Assembly: GCF_027694345.1 (NCBI RefSeq)
Contig: NZ_JAQEVU010000002.1
Location: forward strand, 186,001 to 250,000
DNA: 64,000 nucleotides
Direction: 5' to 3'
From: Varibaculum timonense_A
Lineage (GTDB): Bacteria > Actinomycetota > Actinomycetes > Actinomycetales > Actinomycetaceae
Below, one piece after another: positions 44,967 to 54,421 of this stretch (its first letter is position 1; each line of letters starts with the position of its first letter). Position numbers and translations under genes: made by a program. The notes under the pieces are model-generated. The model saw only the letters and a program-made list of their open reading frames with translations, searched no databases and had not been told where the DNA came from.

Positions 44967-46421
44967 ATGACATCATCACCACCGGTGATTGCCACTAAAG
45001 AACAAAAAGAAGCTGCTGACCAGCAGGTTATAGACTCGATTGGCACTCAATACGAGTACGGATGGCACGACTCCGATGCAGCTGGTCAAAGCGCTAGGCG
45101 TGGTCTTGACGAGGAAGTAGTACGTTTCATCTCTGCCGAGAAAGACGAACCCGAATGGATGCTTAAACGCCGACTAAAAGCCCTCAAAGTTTTTGAACGT
45201 AAGCCGATGCCTACCTGGGGACCTGATTTATCTGATTTGCAAATGGATCAGATTAAATATTTCGTGCGCTCGACCGACAAGGTAGCCAGCTCCTGGGAAG
45301 ATTTGCCCGAGGACATCAAGAAAACCTATGACCGGCTAGGGATTCCGGAAGCAGAACGCGAAAGCCTGGTTTCTGGGGTGGCGGCTCAATATGAATCCGA
45401 AGTGGTCTACAACCAGATTCGCGGCGATTTGGAAGAACAAGGAGTTATCTTCCTAGATACCGACACCGCACTGCGCGAACACGAAGACCTGTTCAAACGC
45501 TTCTTCGGGAAAGCTGTTCCTGCTGGTGATAACAAGTTTGCGGCTCTAAATACCGCGGTATGGTCGGGGGGATCTTTTATCTATGTTCCCAAGGGAGTAC
45601 AGGTCGAAATCCCCCTGCAGGCCTATTTCCGGATCAACACCGAAAATATGGGGCAGTTCGAGCGCACCCTAATCATTGCTGACGAGGGCTCTTACGTTCA
45701 CTACGTGGAAGGGTGTACCGCCCCGATTTATAAATCGGATTCGCTACACTCTGCGATTGTAGAAATTTTCTGTCTCAAAGATGCTCGGGTACGCTACACC
45801 ACCATTCAAAACTGGTCTACCAACGTCTATAACCTGGTAACCCAGCGCGCCATCTGCGAAGAGGGCGCCACTATGGAATGGGTAGACGGAAATATGGGGT
45901 CAAAAACTAATATGAAGTACCCCTCGGTCTATTTGAACGGGAAAAATGCGCGCGGAGAGGCGCTATCAGTGGCATTCTCGGGCGAAGGGCAAAACCAGGA
46001 TACCGGTGCAAAAATGTTGCATCTAGCGCCCAATACGTCCTCTTCAATTGTCTCGAAATCTATTTCCCGTAACGGGGGGCGTTCGTCTTATCGGGGGCTG
46101 GTACACGTTGCTCCGCAGGCTAAACATTCCAAAGCATCAGTGGTTTGTGATGCGCTGCTGGTAGACCAAATTTCGCGTACTGACACCTATCCTTATGTGG
46201 ATATTCAAACCGATGATGTCGAGATGGGACACGAGGCTACGGTGTCTAAAGTTAGTGCCGACCAGCTATTTTATCTGATGAGTCGGGGACTTAGCGAGAC
46301 TGAAGCAATGGCGATGATTGTGCGTGGCTTTATTGAACCAATCGCGCGAGAACTACCCATGGAGTACGCCCTGGAGCTTAATCGCCTAATCGAACTGCAA
46401 ATGGAAGGATCGGTGGGGTAA
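44967..46421 (+). CDS. sufB: Fe-S cluster assembly scaffold SufB
   Basis: The 484-residue SufB forms the SufBCD scaffold on which nascent iron-sulfur clusters are built. The family motifs WSGGSFIYVPKGV, NMGSKTNMKYPSVYL and SRNGGRSSYRG and a C-terminal SRGLSETEAMAMIVRGF are intact. No intein interrupts it, unlike mycobacterial SufB. Its stop overlaps the sufD start by one base. Confidence 0.95.
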   Translation: MTSSPPVIATKEQKEAADQQVIDSIGTQYEYGWHDSDAAGQSARRGLDEEVVRFISAEKDEPEWMLKRRLKALKVFERKPMPTWGPDLSDLQMDQIKYFVRSTDKVASSWEDLPEDIKKTYDRLGIPEAERESLVSGVAAQYESEVVYNQIRGDLEEQGVIFLDTDTALREHEDLFKRFFGKAVPAGDNKFAALNTAVWSGGSFIYVPKGVQVEIPLQAYFRINTENMGQFERTLIIADEGSYVHYVEGCTAPIYKSDSLHSAIVEIFCLKDARVRYTTIQNWSTNVYNLVTQRAICEEGATMEWVDGNMGSKTNMKYPSVYLNGKNARGEALSVAFSGEGQNQDTGAKMLHLAPNTSSSIVSKSISRNGGRSSYRGLVHVAPQAKHSKASVVCDALLVDQISRTDTYPYVDIQTDDVEMGHEATVSKVSADQLFYLMSRGLSETEAMAMIVRGFIEPIARELPMEYALELNRLIELQMEGSVG

Positions 46422-47602
46422 TGGCAAAGATGCTAAAACAGGCAGACCATAAAGTAGTCGCAGCTTCTTCCCGAGCTGACCGTCCCACCTCTTTTAATCT
46501 TTCTGATATTCCTATGCCGACCGGGCGGGAAGAAGATTGGCGCTTTACCCCGCTAGAGCGGATAAAGATGCTGCTTACAGAGACTTTAGAGGGAAGTTCT
46601 CCTACAGTTGAGGTTGAGGGGCAGGTTTTAAACTCAGGTAAACGCCTAAATCTGGGCGCGTCCTCGTATATCGAAATAGCTACCGACAGCGATATTCACG
46701 GTAAAATCGGGGCTCCCGGAGATCGGGCGAGCGTTGTCGAATGGAATAACCACCAGGAAATAGTAAACCTAGTTATTGCTGACCAGTTTCCCGAAGCATT
46801 GCGAATCAAAATAATTGGGGAAAACCCGACTCCGGCTGCCCAACATATCTGCATAGATGTGAAACCACAGGCTAAAGCCCTGCTAATTTTGGAACACAGC
46901 GGTGATGCCCAACTCAACCAGGGGGTTGAGATAAATGTTGAAAGCGGAGCCGAGCTAGAAATAGTTTCGATTCAGCAATGGGAACGCTCGGCAGTACACG
47001 CGGCTAATCACCGCATGAACGTGGAAAAAGACGCAAAGCTGAAACATATCGTAGTCACCCTGGGGGGCGATTTGGTACGAATCTGCCCTGATATCGATTT
47101 AGATAAACCGGGCGGGGAAGTCGAAATGTTAGGTGTCTACTTTACCGACACTGACCAGCATCAAGAACACCGCCTTTTCGTCAATCACATTGCTGAAAAT
47201 TGCCGTTCCGATGTGCACTATAAAGGAGCGCTGCAAGGAACGCAGGCACATGCGGTCTGGATTGGGGATGTGCTGATTGGCAAACAGGCTTTCAATACCG
47301 ATTCCTATGAGCAAAACCGTAACCTGGTGTTAAACCCGGGAGCAAAAGCTGATTCGGTACCTAACCTAGAGATTGAAAACGGAGAAATCGCGGGAGCTGG
47401 ACATGCTTCTGCCACCGGGCGTTTTGATGACGAACAGCTCTTCTATTTGTTGTCGCGCGGTATTCCGGAAGCTACCGCCCGAAAAATGGTGGTACATGGA
47501 TTTTTTGCTGAACTTATCCGCCAGATTGGAATCAACGAGATTGAAGAACGCCTATTACAGGTGATTGACGCGCGGTTAGAACAAGGCTCGGGTGCGCTAT
47601 GA
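46421..47602 (+). CDS. sufD: Fe-S cluster assembly protein SufD
   Basis: The 393-residue SufD is the paralogous scaffold partner of SufB. The N-terminal REEDWRFTPLERI, the beta-helix core and the C-terminal LLSRGIPEATARKMVVHGFF motif are typical. The ATG sits in a TAATG overlap with sufB. A four-base overlap joins it to the ferredoxin gene, so all are translationally coupled. Confidence 0.94.
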   Translation: MAKMLKQADHKVVAASSRADRPTSFNLSDIPMPTGREEDWRFTPLERIKMLLTETLEGSSPTVEVEGQVLNSGKRLNLGASSYIEIATDSDIHGKIGAPGDRASVVEWNNHQEIVNLVIADQFPEALRIKIIGENPTPAAQHICIDVKPQAKALLILEHSGDAQLNQGVEINVESGAELEIVSIQQWERSAVHAANHRMNVEKDAKLKHIVVTLGGDLVRICPDIDLDKPGGEVEMLGVYFTDTDQHQEHRLFVNHIAENCRSDVHYKGALQGTQAHAVWIGDVLIGKQAFNTDSYEQNRNLVLNPGAKADSVPNLEIENGEIAGAGHASATGRFDDEQLFYLLSRGIPEATARKMVVHGFFAELIRQIGINEIEERLLQVIDARLEQGSGAL

Positions 47603-47943
47603 GCCTAGAAAAAGTCTGTGAAGTGGACGCGCTAGAAGCCGGACAAGCACTACGCGCAGAAATAACCGATGAAAAGGGTAAAAGGATTCCAATCGCCGTT
47701 GTGCGTGACGAGGAAGGCGGCTGGCACGCGATAGATGCCCTGTGTACTCACGGGGACATAGCTTTAGATGAGGGCGAGGTAGAAGGATGCGCAATTGAGT
47801 GCTGGGGACATGGTGCCCAGTTCGATTTGAATACCGGGCAGCCTACCTTGCCTGCTACCCAGCCAGTTAAGTGTTATCAGCTTGAAATCAAAGGACAGGC
47901 GGTTTATGTTTCTGCCTGTAGCCGCAGTAAAGGAAATGAATAA
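47599..47943 (+). CDS. Rieske-type non-heme iron ferredoxin in suf operon
   Basis: This 114-residue Rieske protein carries the [2Fe-2S] ligands Cys49, His51, Cys68 and His71 (CTH...CWGH). Small Rieske proteins in this position are common in actinobacterial suf operons; an electron-donor role during cluster assembly is inferred. It overlaps sufD by four bases and is directly followed by sufC. Confidence 0.87.
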   Translation: MSLEKVCEVDALEAGQALRAEITDEKGKRIPIAVVRDEEGGWHAIDALCTHGDIALDEGEVEGCAIECWGHGAQFDLNTGQPTLPATQPVKCYQLEIKGQAVYVSACSRSKGNE

Positions 47944-48690
47944 ATGGGGAAACTAGAAGTTAAAGACCTACAGGTTTCGGTAGAAACTCCCGACGGGATA
48001 AAGCAGATTTTGAAAGGTACCTCCCTAACGGTGAATTCCGGGGAAAAGCATGCGATTATGGGACCGAATGGTTCGGGTAAATCTACTTTGGCCTATTCGA
48101 TTGCCGGTCACCCCGGTTACCATATCGAGGGCGGGGAAGTGCTCCTAGATGGGGTTAATATCCTGGAATCTTCCCCAGATGAAAGGGCACGTGCCGGCTT
48201 ATTCCTGGCAATGCAGTACCCGGTGGAGGTTCCCGGAGTCACGGTGTCTAACTTCTTGCGTACCGCCCGGACTGCGGTTGATGGGCAAGCTCCGCCGGTA
48301 CGTACTTGGGTAAAGGAACTAAAAGCCGCCATGGAGGATTTAAAAGTAGATCCAAAGTTCGCTAGTCGCGACCTCAATGCCGGTTTTTCTGGTGGGGAAA
48401 AGAAACGCCTAGAGATTTTGCAGATGCAAATCCTTCACCCCAAGTTCGCTATTCTTGACGAAACTGACTCTGGTCTAGATATTGACGCTTTGCGCACCGT
48501 ATCGGCGGGGGTAAATCATGCTCACGAGAATCTTGGTTGCGGGCTGCTGGTAATCACGCACTATTCGCGGATTTTGAACTACATTAAGCCGGACTTTGTG
48601 CACGTATTTGCCAAAGGGCGGATTGTGGACTCTGGGGGGAGCGAGCTGGCTGACAAGCTGGAGACCAGCGGATACGACTCCTATCTGTAA
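47944..48690 (+). CDS. sufC: Fe-S cluster assembly ATPase SufC
   Basis: The 248-residue ABC-type ATPase of the SufBCD complex has Walker A GPNGSGKST, a signature SGGEKKRLEILQM and Walker B AILDETDSGLDIDAL, which is the SufC-specific form. ATP hydrolysis drives rearrangement of SufB-SufD during cluster assembly. It begins immediately after the ferredoxin stop. Confidence 0.95.
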   Translation: MGKLEVKDLQVSVETPDGIKQILKGTSLTVNSGEKHAIMGPNGSGKSTLAYSIAGHPGYHIEGGEVLLDGVNILESSPDERARAGLFLAMQYPVEVPGVTVSNFLRTARTAVDGQAPPVRTWVKELKAAMEDLKVDPKFASRDLNAGFSGGEKKRLEILQMQILHPKFAILDETDSGLDIDALRTVSAGVNHAHENLGCGLLVITHYSRILNYIKPDFVHVFAKGRIVDSGGSELADKLETSGYDSYL

Positions 48691-48734
48691 ACAATCTCCG
48701 ACCATAAAGCCCTGTTTCATTAGTTATTGAGAGG

Positions 48735-50012
48735 ATGCTGCCAGTGCAATCGCCATTTTCCGATTCGGAACTGACGCGTTTGCGCGCCGATTTTCCGATT
48801 CTTTCCCGCACCGGACGGGGAGGGAAACCGATTGTCTATTTGGATGCGGCCGCCACCTCTCAAAAACCGCGTTCAGTGATGCAAGCCGAAAGTAGTTTTT
48901 ACGAAAACTCTAATGGAGCGGTGCATCGGGGTACTCACCTGCTAGCTGATGAATCTAGCCAGTATTTCGAGGATGCGCGTTGCGTCCTCTCCTCCTTTAT
49001 CGGAGCAAATCCCAGCGAAATTGTCTGGACAAAGAATGCCACCGAGGCGCTAAATCTGGTGGCCTATGGCCTGTCTAACCCCGGGATTGATGGCGGGGCT
49101 CCCCTCATAGGCAAGGGTGATCGGGTGGTTACTACGCGGGCAGAGCATCACGCCAACTTGGTACCGTGGCAGTTACTTAGCCAGCGCACCGGCTGCGAGT
49201 TCGCCTATCTGGATTTGGATGATGAAGGTCGGATTGACCTGGAAACCCTGAACGTTATCACTACGAACACCAAGGTAGTGGCAGTAACTCATGCCTCGAA
49301 TGTATCGGGGGCGATTACTGATATAGCACCTATTATCCAGGCGGCTCACGCGGTGGGGGCTTGGGTAGTGTTAGATACCTGCCAGTCCAGCGCTCATATG
49401 CCCTTAGATATTAAAATCCTGGGCGCGGATTTTGCTTGCTTTTCCGGGCATAAAATGGCAGGTCCCACCGGTATTGGGGCGCTATATGGCCGGGGGGAAT
49501 TGCTAGAGCAATTGCCGCCTTTCCTGGCAGGTGGCTCCATGATTGCCGATGTAAACATGGACAAAACCACTTTCCAACCTGTCCCCGAGCGATTCGAGGC
49601 CGGCTCGCAAGCGGTAGCCCAGATTCACGCTTGGGCGGTGGCACTTGATTATTTACAGAAAGTGGGAATGGAACGGATACGTCAGCATGAACTGTTCCTA
49701 ACTCAGTATCTATTGGAGGGCTTAGCGAGCGTTAAAGGTCTGCGGCTGCTAGGACCTACAGATTACCGCGAACGGGTAGGACTCGCGGCTTTCGATTTCT
49801 TTGGTATCCATCCCCATGACGTGGGGCAGGTATTAGATGCCGAGGACGTGGCGATTCGGGTAGGGCATCACTGCGCCCTCCCGCTGCACGCCCACTATGG
49901 TTTACGTTCCTCTTGTCGGGCATCTCTTTCGCTTACTTCTTCGCGCGAAGATATTGATCGCCTAATTGATGGTTTAGAAACCGTACGTAGTTTCTTTAAA
50001 AGGGGGGAATAA
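48735..50012 (+). CDS. sufS: Cysteine desulfurase SufS
   Basis: The 425-residue PLP enzyme takes sulfur from cysteine. The PLP lysine is in FSGHKMAGPTG and the persulfide cysteine in RSSCRAS (Cys394), with the short loop of group II desulfurases. It therefore depends on an acceptor, which the next gene (sufU) supplies. The start is ATG with GAGAGGATG context. It overlaps sufU by one base. Confidence 0.93.
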   Translation: MLPVQSPFSDSELTRLRADFPILSRTGRGGKPIVYLDAAATSQKPRSVMQAESSFYENSNGAVHRGTHLLADESSQYFEDARCVLSSFIGANPSEIVWTKNATEALNLVAYGLSNPGIDGGAPLIGKGDRVVTTRAEHHANLVPWQLLSQRTGCEFAYLDLDDEGRIDLETLNVITTNTKVVAVTHASNVSGAITDIAPIIQAAHAVGAWVVLDTCQSSAHMPLDIKILGADFACFSGHKMAGPTGIGALYGRGELLEQLPPFLAGGSMIADVNMDKTTFQPVPERFEAGSQAVAQIHAWAVALDYLQKVGMERIRQHELFLTQYLLEGLASVKGLRLLGPTDYRERVGLAAFDFFGIHPHDVGQVLDAEDVAIRVGHHCALPLHAHYGLRSSCRASLSLTSSREDIDRLIDGLETVRSFFKRGE

Positions 50013-50473
50013 TGGTTTCGGCTCTTGATCAGCTATATCAGCAGGTGATTATGGATCATGCCGCGGAAAAACACGGCAGCTCTCCAGTAACGCCTTCAGA
50101 TACCTCGTCCTATCAAGTTAATCCTACCTGCGGGGATGAAGTTACTTTAGCAGTTACTTTAGAGGGCGATACTCTGGCCGATCTTGCCTGGCAGGGGCAG
50201 GGCTGTTCCATTTCCCAGGCATCACTATCAATGATGAATGACTTGGTAGCGGGAAAATCTTTGGCGGAAGTGGAACAGCTTTGGAATAATTTCGACCAAA
50301 TGATGCATTCGCGGGGACTGGAACTTCCTGACGAAGTGCTAGATTCCCTAGAAGATGCCGCCAGTCTGCAAGGAACCTCCAAGTTTCCCAACCGAGTTAA
50401 ATGCGCCCTCTTAGGGTGGATGGCGCTGAGAGAATCAATCGCCAAAACGCAAGCGAGGCAAGAACATGAGTGA
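50012..50473 (+). CDS. sufU: Zinc-dependent sulfurtransferase SufU
   Basis: The 153-residue protein has the SufU ligand set Cys40, Asp42, Cys65 and Cys131 (TCGDEV, GCSISQAS, VKCALLGW) and the extra segment between the second and third Cys regions that separates SufU from scaffold IscU. SufU accepts sulfur from SufS by zinc-ligand swapping. The ATG overlaps the sufS stop (TAATG). Confidence 0.92.
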   Translation: MVSALDQLYQQVIMDHAAEKHGSSPVTPSDTSSYQVNPTCGDEVTLAVTLEGDTLADLAWQGQGCSISQASLSMMNDLVAGKSLAEVEQLWNNFDQMMHSRGLELPDEVLDSLEDAASLQGTSKFPNRVKCALLGWMALRESIAKTQARQEHE

Positions 50474-51014
50474 AGAACGTCCCTGGGAAAACACCGCTGA
50501 AGTGCCCCAGCGCTTTCAGGCAGTGGCTGCTGGTAATGAAAATGCCGGTCCCTATCTCCCCTCGAAAACCCATGTCCATGGGCATGATAGCGAAAACGGA
50601 CACTTAGATACCGATAAATCGGGCAGAGCGACAAGGTACGGAGCTGCCCCCCAGCATTCCTCACAAGAGTTTGCCGAGCCTTCCCCGCTCACCCCGCAAA
50701 ATGCGCTCCCCACCAAAGAGGAAATACTGGAAGCACTGAAAGATGTTATTGACCCCGAACTGGGGATTAATATCGTGGATTTAGGGCTGATTTATGGGGT
50801 TGAACTGCAAGAAGATGGGACAGTGGTTCTCGAAATGACACTTACCTCAGCCGCCTGTCCACTCACCGATGTGTTGGAAGAGCAAACTCAGTGGGTGCTT
50901 TCGGCGATGGCGTCTCGGGTTCAAATCAACTGGGTGTGGATGCCACCTTGGGGACCAGATCGCATTAGCGAGGACGGACGCGAACAGCTGCGGGCTCTCG
51001 GCTTTAACGTTTAA
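50466..51014 (+). CDS. SufT-like metal-sulfur cluster assembly factor (DUF59)
   Basis: The C-terminal 100 residues form a MIP18/DUF59 domain with DPELGINIVDLGLIY (96-110) and the conserved Cys131 in AACPLTD. A poorly conserved N-terminal extension of about 80 residues is polar and contains a short His-rich run (HVHGHD). DUF59 proteins such as SufT help deliver clusters to target enzymes. It overlaps sufU by eight bases and ends the suf operon. Confidence 0.88.
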   Translation: MSEERPWENTAEVPQRFQAVAAGNENAGPYLPSKTHVHGHDSENGHLDTDKSGRATRYGAAPQHSSQEFAEPSPLTPQNALPTKEEILEALKDVIDPELGINIVDLGLIYGVELQEDGTVVLEMTLTSAACPLTDVLEEQTQWVLSAMASRVQINWVWMPPWGPDRISEDGREQLRALGFNV

Positions 51015-51058
51015 TGAGGTAACATAGGCTGTTAGAGAAATCTAGCAGGGGGAAGTCT

Positions 51059-52285
51059 ATGACACTTGGGGTCTGGTCTGAAGTTGGTAGATTGCAGAGA
51101 GTTTTAGTACATCGCCCAGGTAAAGAGCTCAATCGCCTCACCCCCTCTAATCGAGACGAACTGCTGTTCGACGATATTTTATGGCTAGAAAAGGCGCGTG
51201 AAGATCACGATACTTTCACCGCTATTCTTAGCGCCGAAAATGCCGAGGTGGTTTACTTAGCGGATTTATTGGCGGAAACTTTAGATATAGAGGCAGCGCG
51301 TAAATGGTTGCTGGCGGAAACAATTAATGAACGTCATTTCGGAGTTTCGCTTAGCGAAGGGTTACGCCAGTATTTGGATACGCAAGAAAGCTCACGTTTA
51401 GCACAGATTTTGCTCTGTGGACTTACGCGCCAAGAAATTGAGGAACAGCTGGGAAAAGTTTCCTCAGTGGTTTTAGCCCGGGTTAGTGTTGAGGATTTGG
51501 TTTTGGGGGCATTACCTAACCATTTATTTACCCGCGATACTTCTGCTTGGATTGGCGGGGGAGTTATGCTCTCGGCCATGAAAAAGACTGCCCGTCGCCG
51601 TGAAACCTTAAACTTGCAGGCTATCTACCGGTTCCATCCAGATTTTAGCGATAATCTTACCCAGTTTGGCGCAGGCGTAGCTGACAGCCCCGCCTCCACC
51701 GAGGGAGGGGATGTAGAAATACTCTCGGAACACTCGGTACTGGTAGGGATTTCGGAACGTACCAGCCCGGCAGGTTTCGAGCGCCTTGCTTCCCGCTTAC
51801 TCCTAGACTCGTCCTCAGCAATAAATATGGTTACCGGGTTGTTGATGCCGATGGAGCGAGCCCAAATGCATTTAGATACGGTGCTGACGATGATTAATCG
51901 CGATACTTTTTATAAATACAAGAACTTGGGAATGTTGGCGAGTGTTACTGCTCGCCGAGGCGCAGACGGTCAAATCTCTTGGCAGCTGCATCCGGAAGCC
52001 GAAATGCATGAGATTCTTGCCCAGGCGGCAGGAGTAAGCGCGGTTAATATTCTGCAAACCCCGCAATCCGATAGTGGTGCCGAACGCGGACAATGGAATG
52101 ATGCCTGTAACCTGCTGGCACTTCGCGAAAACGTGGTTACCTCCTATGACCGCAACTGGCAAACCATCGACTACTTGCGCTCCCAAGGGGTAAAGGTTTT
52201 AGAAGTTCCTAGTGCAGAGCTGGGGCGCGGGCGCGGCGGGCCGCGCTGTATGACCTGTCCGTTATCGCGAGCAGCTGTTGAATAA
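51059..52285 (+). CDS. arcA: Arginine deiminase
   Basis: The 408-residue enzyme converts arginine to citrulline and ammonia, the first step of the arginine deiminase pathway. The catalytic Cys397 lies in the CMTCP motif at the C-terminus; NHLFTRDTSAWI, FHPDF, EGGDVEIL and the His in MHLDTV complete the active site. AGCAGGGGGAAG precedes the ATG. The ornithine carbamoyltransferase gene follows after 67 bases; carbamate kinase and the arginine/ornithine antiporter genes are not in the window. Confidence 0.94.
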   Translation: MTLGVWSEVGRLQRVLVHRPGKELNRLTPSNRDELLFDDILWLEKAREDHDTFTAILSAENAEVVYLADLLAETLDIEAARKWLLAETINERHFGVSLSEGLRQYLDTQESSRLAQILLCGLTRQEIEEQLGKVSSVVLARVSVEDLVLGALPNHLFTRDTSAWIGGGVMLSAMKKTARRRETLNLQAIYRFHPDFSDNLTQFGAGVADSPASTEGGDVEILSEHSVLVGISERTSPAGFERLASRLLLDSSSAINMVTGLLMPMERAQMHLDTVLTMINRDTFYKYKNLGMLASVTARRGADGQISWQLHPEAEMHEILAQAAGVSAVNILQTPQSDSGAERGQWNDACNLLALRENVVTSYDRNWQTIDYLRSQGVKVLEVPSAELGRGRGGPRCMTCPLSRAAVE

Positions 52286-52352
52286 ATAGCGGGGTCTGAA
52301 TCGGGGAAACAGATTTAGCTCAATAGTAAGAAAAAAATAGAAAGGTTAAACT

Positions 52353-53357
52353 GTGGCATTACTATCTGGTCGCCATTTTCTAAAAGAACTTGATTTCACC
52401 GCCGAGGAATGGCGGTATCTGCTGGATTTGGCGGCGCAGCTAAAAGCAGCCAAACGGGCGGGAAGTGAACAGCCTTATTTGAAAGGTAAAAACATCGCCC
52501 TAATTTTTGAAAAAACTTCTACCCGCACGCGCTGCTCTTTTGAAGTAGCTGCCTACGACCAGGGTGCCCATGTAACTTTTCTCGACCCGGTGGCCTCCCA
52601 GATTGGGCATAAGGAATCTATGGCGGACACGGCGCAGGTATTGGGGCGCTTCTATGATGGCATTGAGTTTCGAGGACGGCGTCAAGAGGACGTAGAAACT
52701 TTGGCGCGCCTATCGGGGGTGCCGGTTTGGAACGGCTTGACCGATGAATGGCATCCCACGCAAATGCTTTGTGACCAGCTAACTATGATGGAGCATTCCG
52801 GACGCGACTTGCAGGATATTTCCTTTGCCTATCTGGGTGATGCTCGCAATAATATGTCGAATTCGCTGCTGATTTCCGGGGCAATGATGGGCATGGATGT
52901 GCGAATTATCGGACCGAAGCAGCTGTGGAATGAACAGTGCTGGATTGATAAAGCCCATGAAATTGCGGCTCTAACCGGCGCGAGAATCACCCACACTGAT
53001 GATCCGGCTGCTGGGGTTAAGGGTGCGGATTTCTTGTATACCGATGTTTGGGTTTCGATGGGGGAGCCGAAAGAAGTCTGGGATGAGCGGATTAAGCTGC
53101 TCTTGCCCTACCAGGTGAATGCCCAGCTAATGGCGGAAGCCGGTCAGCAGGCAAAGTTTTTGCACTGTCTGCCTGCTTTCCATGACCGCGCCACCACCGT
53201 GGGGGAGGATATTTACCAAAAAACTGGTCTCGATGCCTTAGAAGTTACCGATGAGGTGTTCTGTGGGGAACGCTCAGTAGTGTTTGACCAAGCAGAAAAC
53301 CGGATGCACACCATTAAAGCCGTGATGGTAGCTACTTTGGGGACGCTAACTGACTAG
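52353..53357 (+). CDS. arcB: Ornithine carbamoyltransferase (catabolic arrangement)
   Basis: The 334-residue enzyme has the carbamoyl phosphate motif STRTR (56-60) and the ornithine-binding HCLPAFHD, with DQLTMMEHSG and YLGDARNNMSNS. Next to arcA it probably runs in the catabolic direction, turning citrulline into ornithine and carbamoyl phosphate for ATP synthesis. The start is a GTG with GAAAGG upstream. A strong hairpin follows the stop. Confidence 0.92.
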   Translation: MALLSGRHFLKELDFTAEEWRYLLDLAAQLKAAKRAGSEQPYLKGKNIALIFEKTSTRTRCSFEVAAYDQGAHVTFLDPVASQIGHKESMADTAQVLGRFYDGIEFRGRRQEDVETLARLSGVPVWNGLTDEWHPTQMLCDQLTMMEHSGRDLQDISFAYLGDARNNMSNSLLISGAMMGMDVRIIGPKQLWNEQCWIDKAHEIAALTGARITHTDDPAAGVKGADFLYTDVWVSMGEPKEVWDERIKLLLPYQVNAQLMAEAGQQAKFLHCLPAFHDRATTVGEDIYQKTGLDALEVTDEVFCGERSVVFDQAENRMHTIKAVMVATLGTLTD

Positions 53358-53375
53358 AATAATCAGGTACTGAAA

Positions 53376-53410
53376 GGGGAGGCGCCCGGCCAATGGCCGG
53401 GCGCCTCCCC
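53376..53410. terminator. Bidirectional hairpin terminator after arcB
   Basis: GGGGAGGCGCCCGGCC (53376-53391) and its exact complement (53395-53410) form a perfect 16-bp stem around a three-base AAT loop. It lies between the convergent arcB and HAD genes. No long T-run follows on the plus strand (aatgattt); the symmetry suits both directions. Confidence 0.8.
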
Positions 53411-53445
53411 AATGATTTAACAGTCAGAGAGGTGTACTAACCAGA

Positions 53446-54237
53446 CTATCCAAGTAGAGGTAGTAGATCCCCGATCCCGTTGAATACCGCCTTGGGGCGA
53501 TAGGGGAACTTCTGGATGTCCTCGCGGGAAGTTGAACCTGATAACACTAGGTAGGAATCCATACCGCTTTCTACACCGGCGTGAATATCAGTGTCCATGC
53601 GGTCACCAACCATGGCCGCGTCCTCGGAGTGGGCGCCCAGCTTATTGAGTCCCGCCCGGAACATCACCGGATTCGGTTTACCCACGAAATAGGGCCTCCG
53701 CCCGGTAGCCTTGGTAATCATCGCGGCTACTGACCCCACCGCGGGCAGAGTTCCGTCCTCGGAAGGACCGGTAGTGTCCGGGTTGGTGCAAATGAACTTC
53801 GCGCCCTTTTCGATTAGTCGAATCGCTTTGGTAATATTGACGAAATCGTAGAAGCGAGTTTCACCTAGAACCACATATTCCGGATTGGTTTCAGTCATAA
53901 TATAACCGGTTTCATGGATTGCGGTGGTAAGTCCCGCTTCTCCAATGACGAACGCGGTCGAGTTAGGGGACTGGCTATTTAAGAATTCGGCAGTAGCGTT
54001 AGCCGAAGTCCAGATGCGGTCTTCGGGAACCTCTAATCCCGAGGTTTTTAATCGTGCAGCTAAATCACGGTTAGTAAAGATAGAGTTATTAGTTAGTACC
54101 AGGAACGGGATATTTTTCTTTTTCAGGGTTTCAATAAACTCGCATGCTCCTGGTAGCGCCACGGATTCGTGCACCAGCACTCCATCCATATCGGTCATCC
54201 AGGCTTTGGGTTTACGCAATTCACTAATATCGCTCAT
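53446..54237 (-). CDS. NagD-like HAD-IIA phosphatase
   Basis: The 263-residue protein has HAD motif I MTDMDGVLVHE, motif II LTNNS, a cap domain and the C-terminal VGKPNPVMF and MVGDRMDTDIHAG motifs, so it is a HAD-IIA phosphatase of the NagD/p-nitrophenyl phosphatase type. Its natural substrate is not evident. It resembles the HAD domain of the large fusion protein at 32627-35014 but is a simple single-domain enzyme. It is transcribed away from the ABC-F gene. Confidence 0.87.
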   Translation of the reverse strand: MSDISELRKPKAWMTDMDGVLVHESVALPGACEFIETLKKKNIPFLVLTNNSIFTNRDLAARLKTSGLEVPEDRIWTSANATAEFLNSQSPNSTAFVIGEAGLTTAIHETGYIMTETNPEYVVLGETRFYDFVNITKAIRLIEKGAKFICTNPDTTGPSEDGTLPAVGSVAAMITKATGRRPYFVGKPNPVMFRAGLNKLGAHSEDAAMVGDRMDTDIHAGVESGMDSYLVLSGSTSREDIQKFPYRPKAVFNGIGDLLPLLG

Positions 54238-54421
54238 ATCCTTATTTTAACGGGCAAAGACATCTATTTCTGGTCTGTTAAATCTGTAATCTAGCTATTT
54301 CATATCTGAGGTTCGGTATCTGCTTCGACCTACTCCTATCCTCGAAAATACGGGATAGTAGCGGACCAAGCAATAGCCGTATCGGTTTTAACTACGGCCA
54401 GCTCCTGGGTAGAATCGCGGG

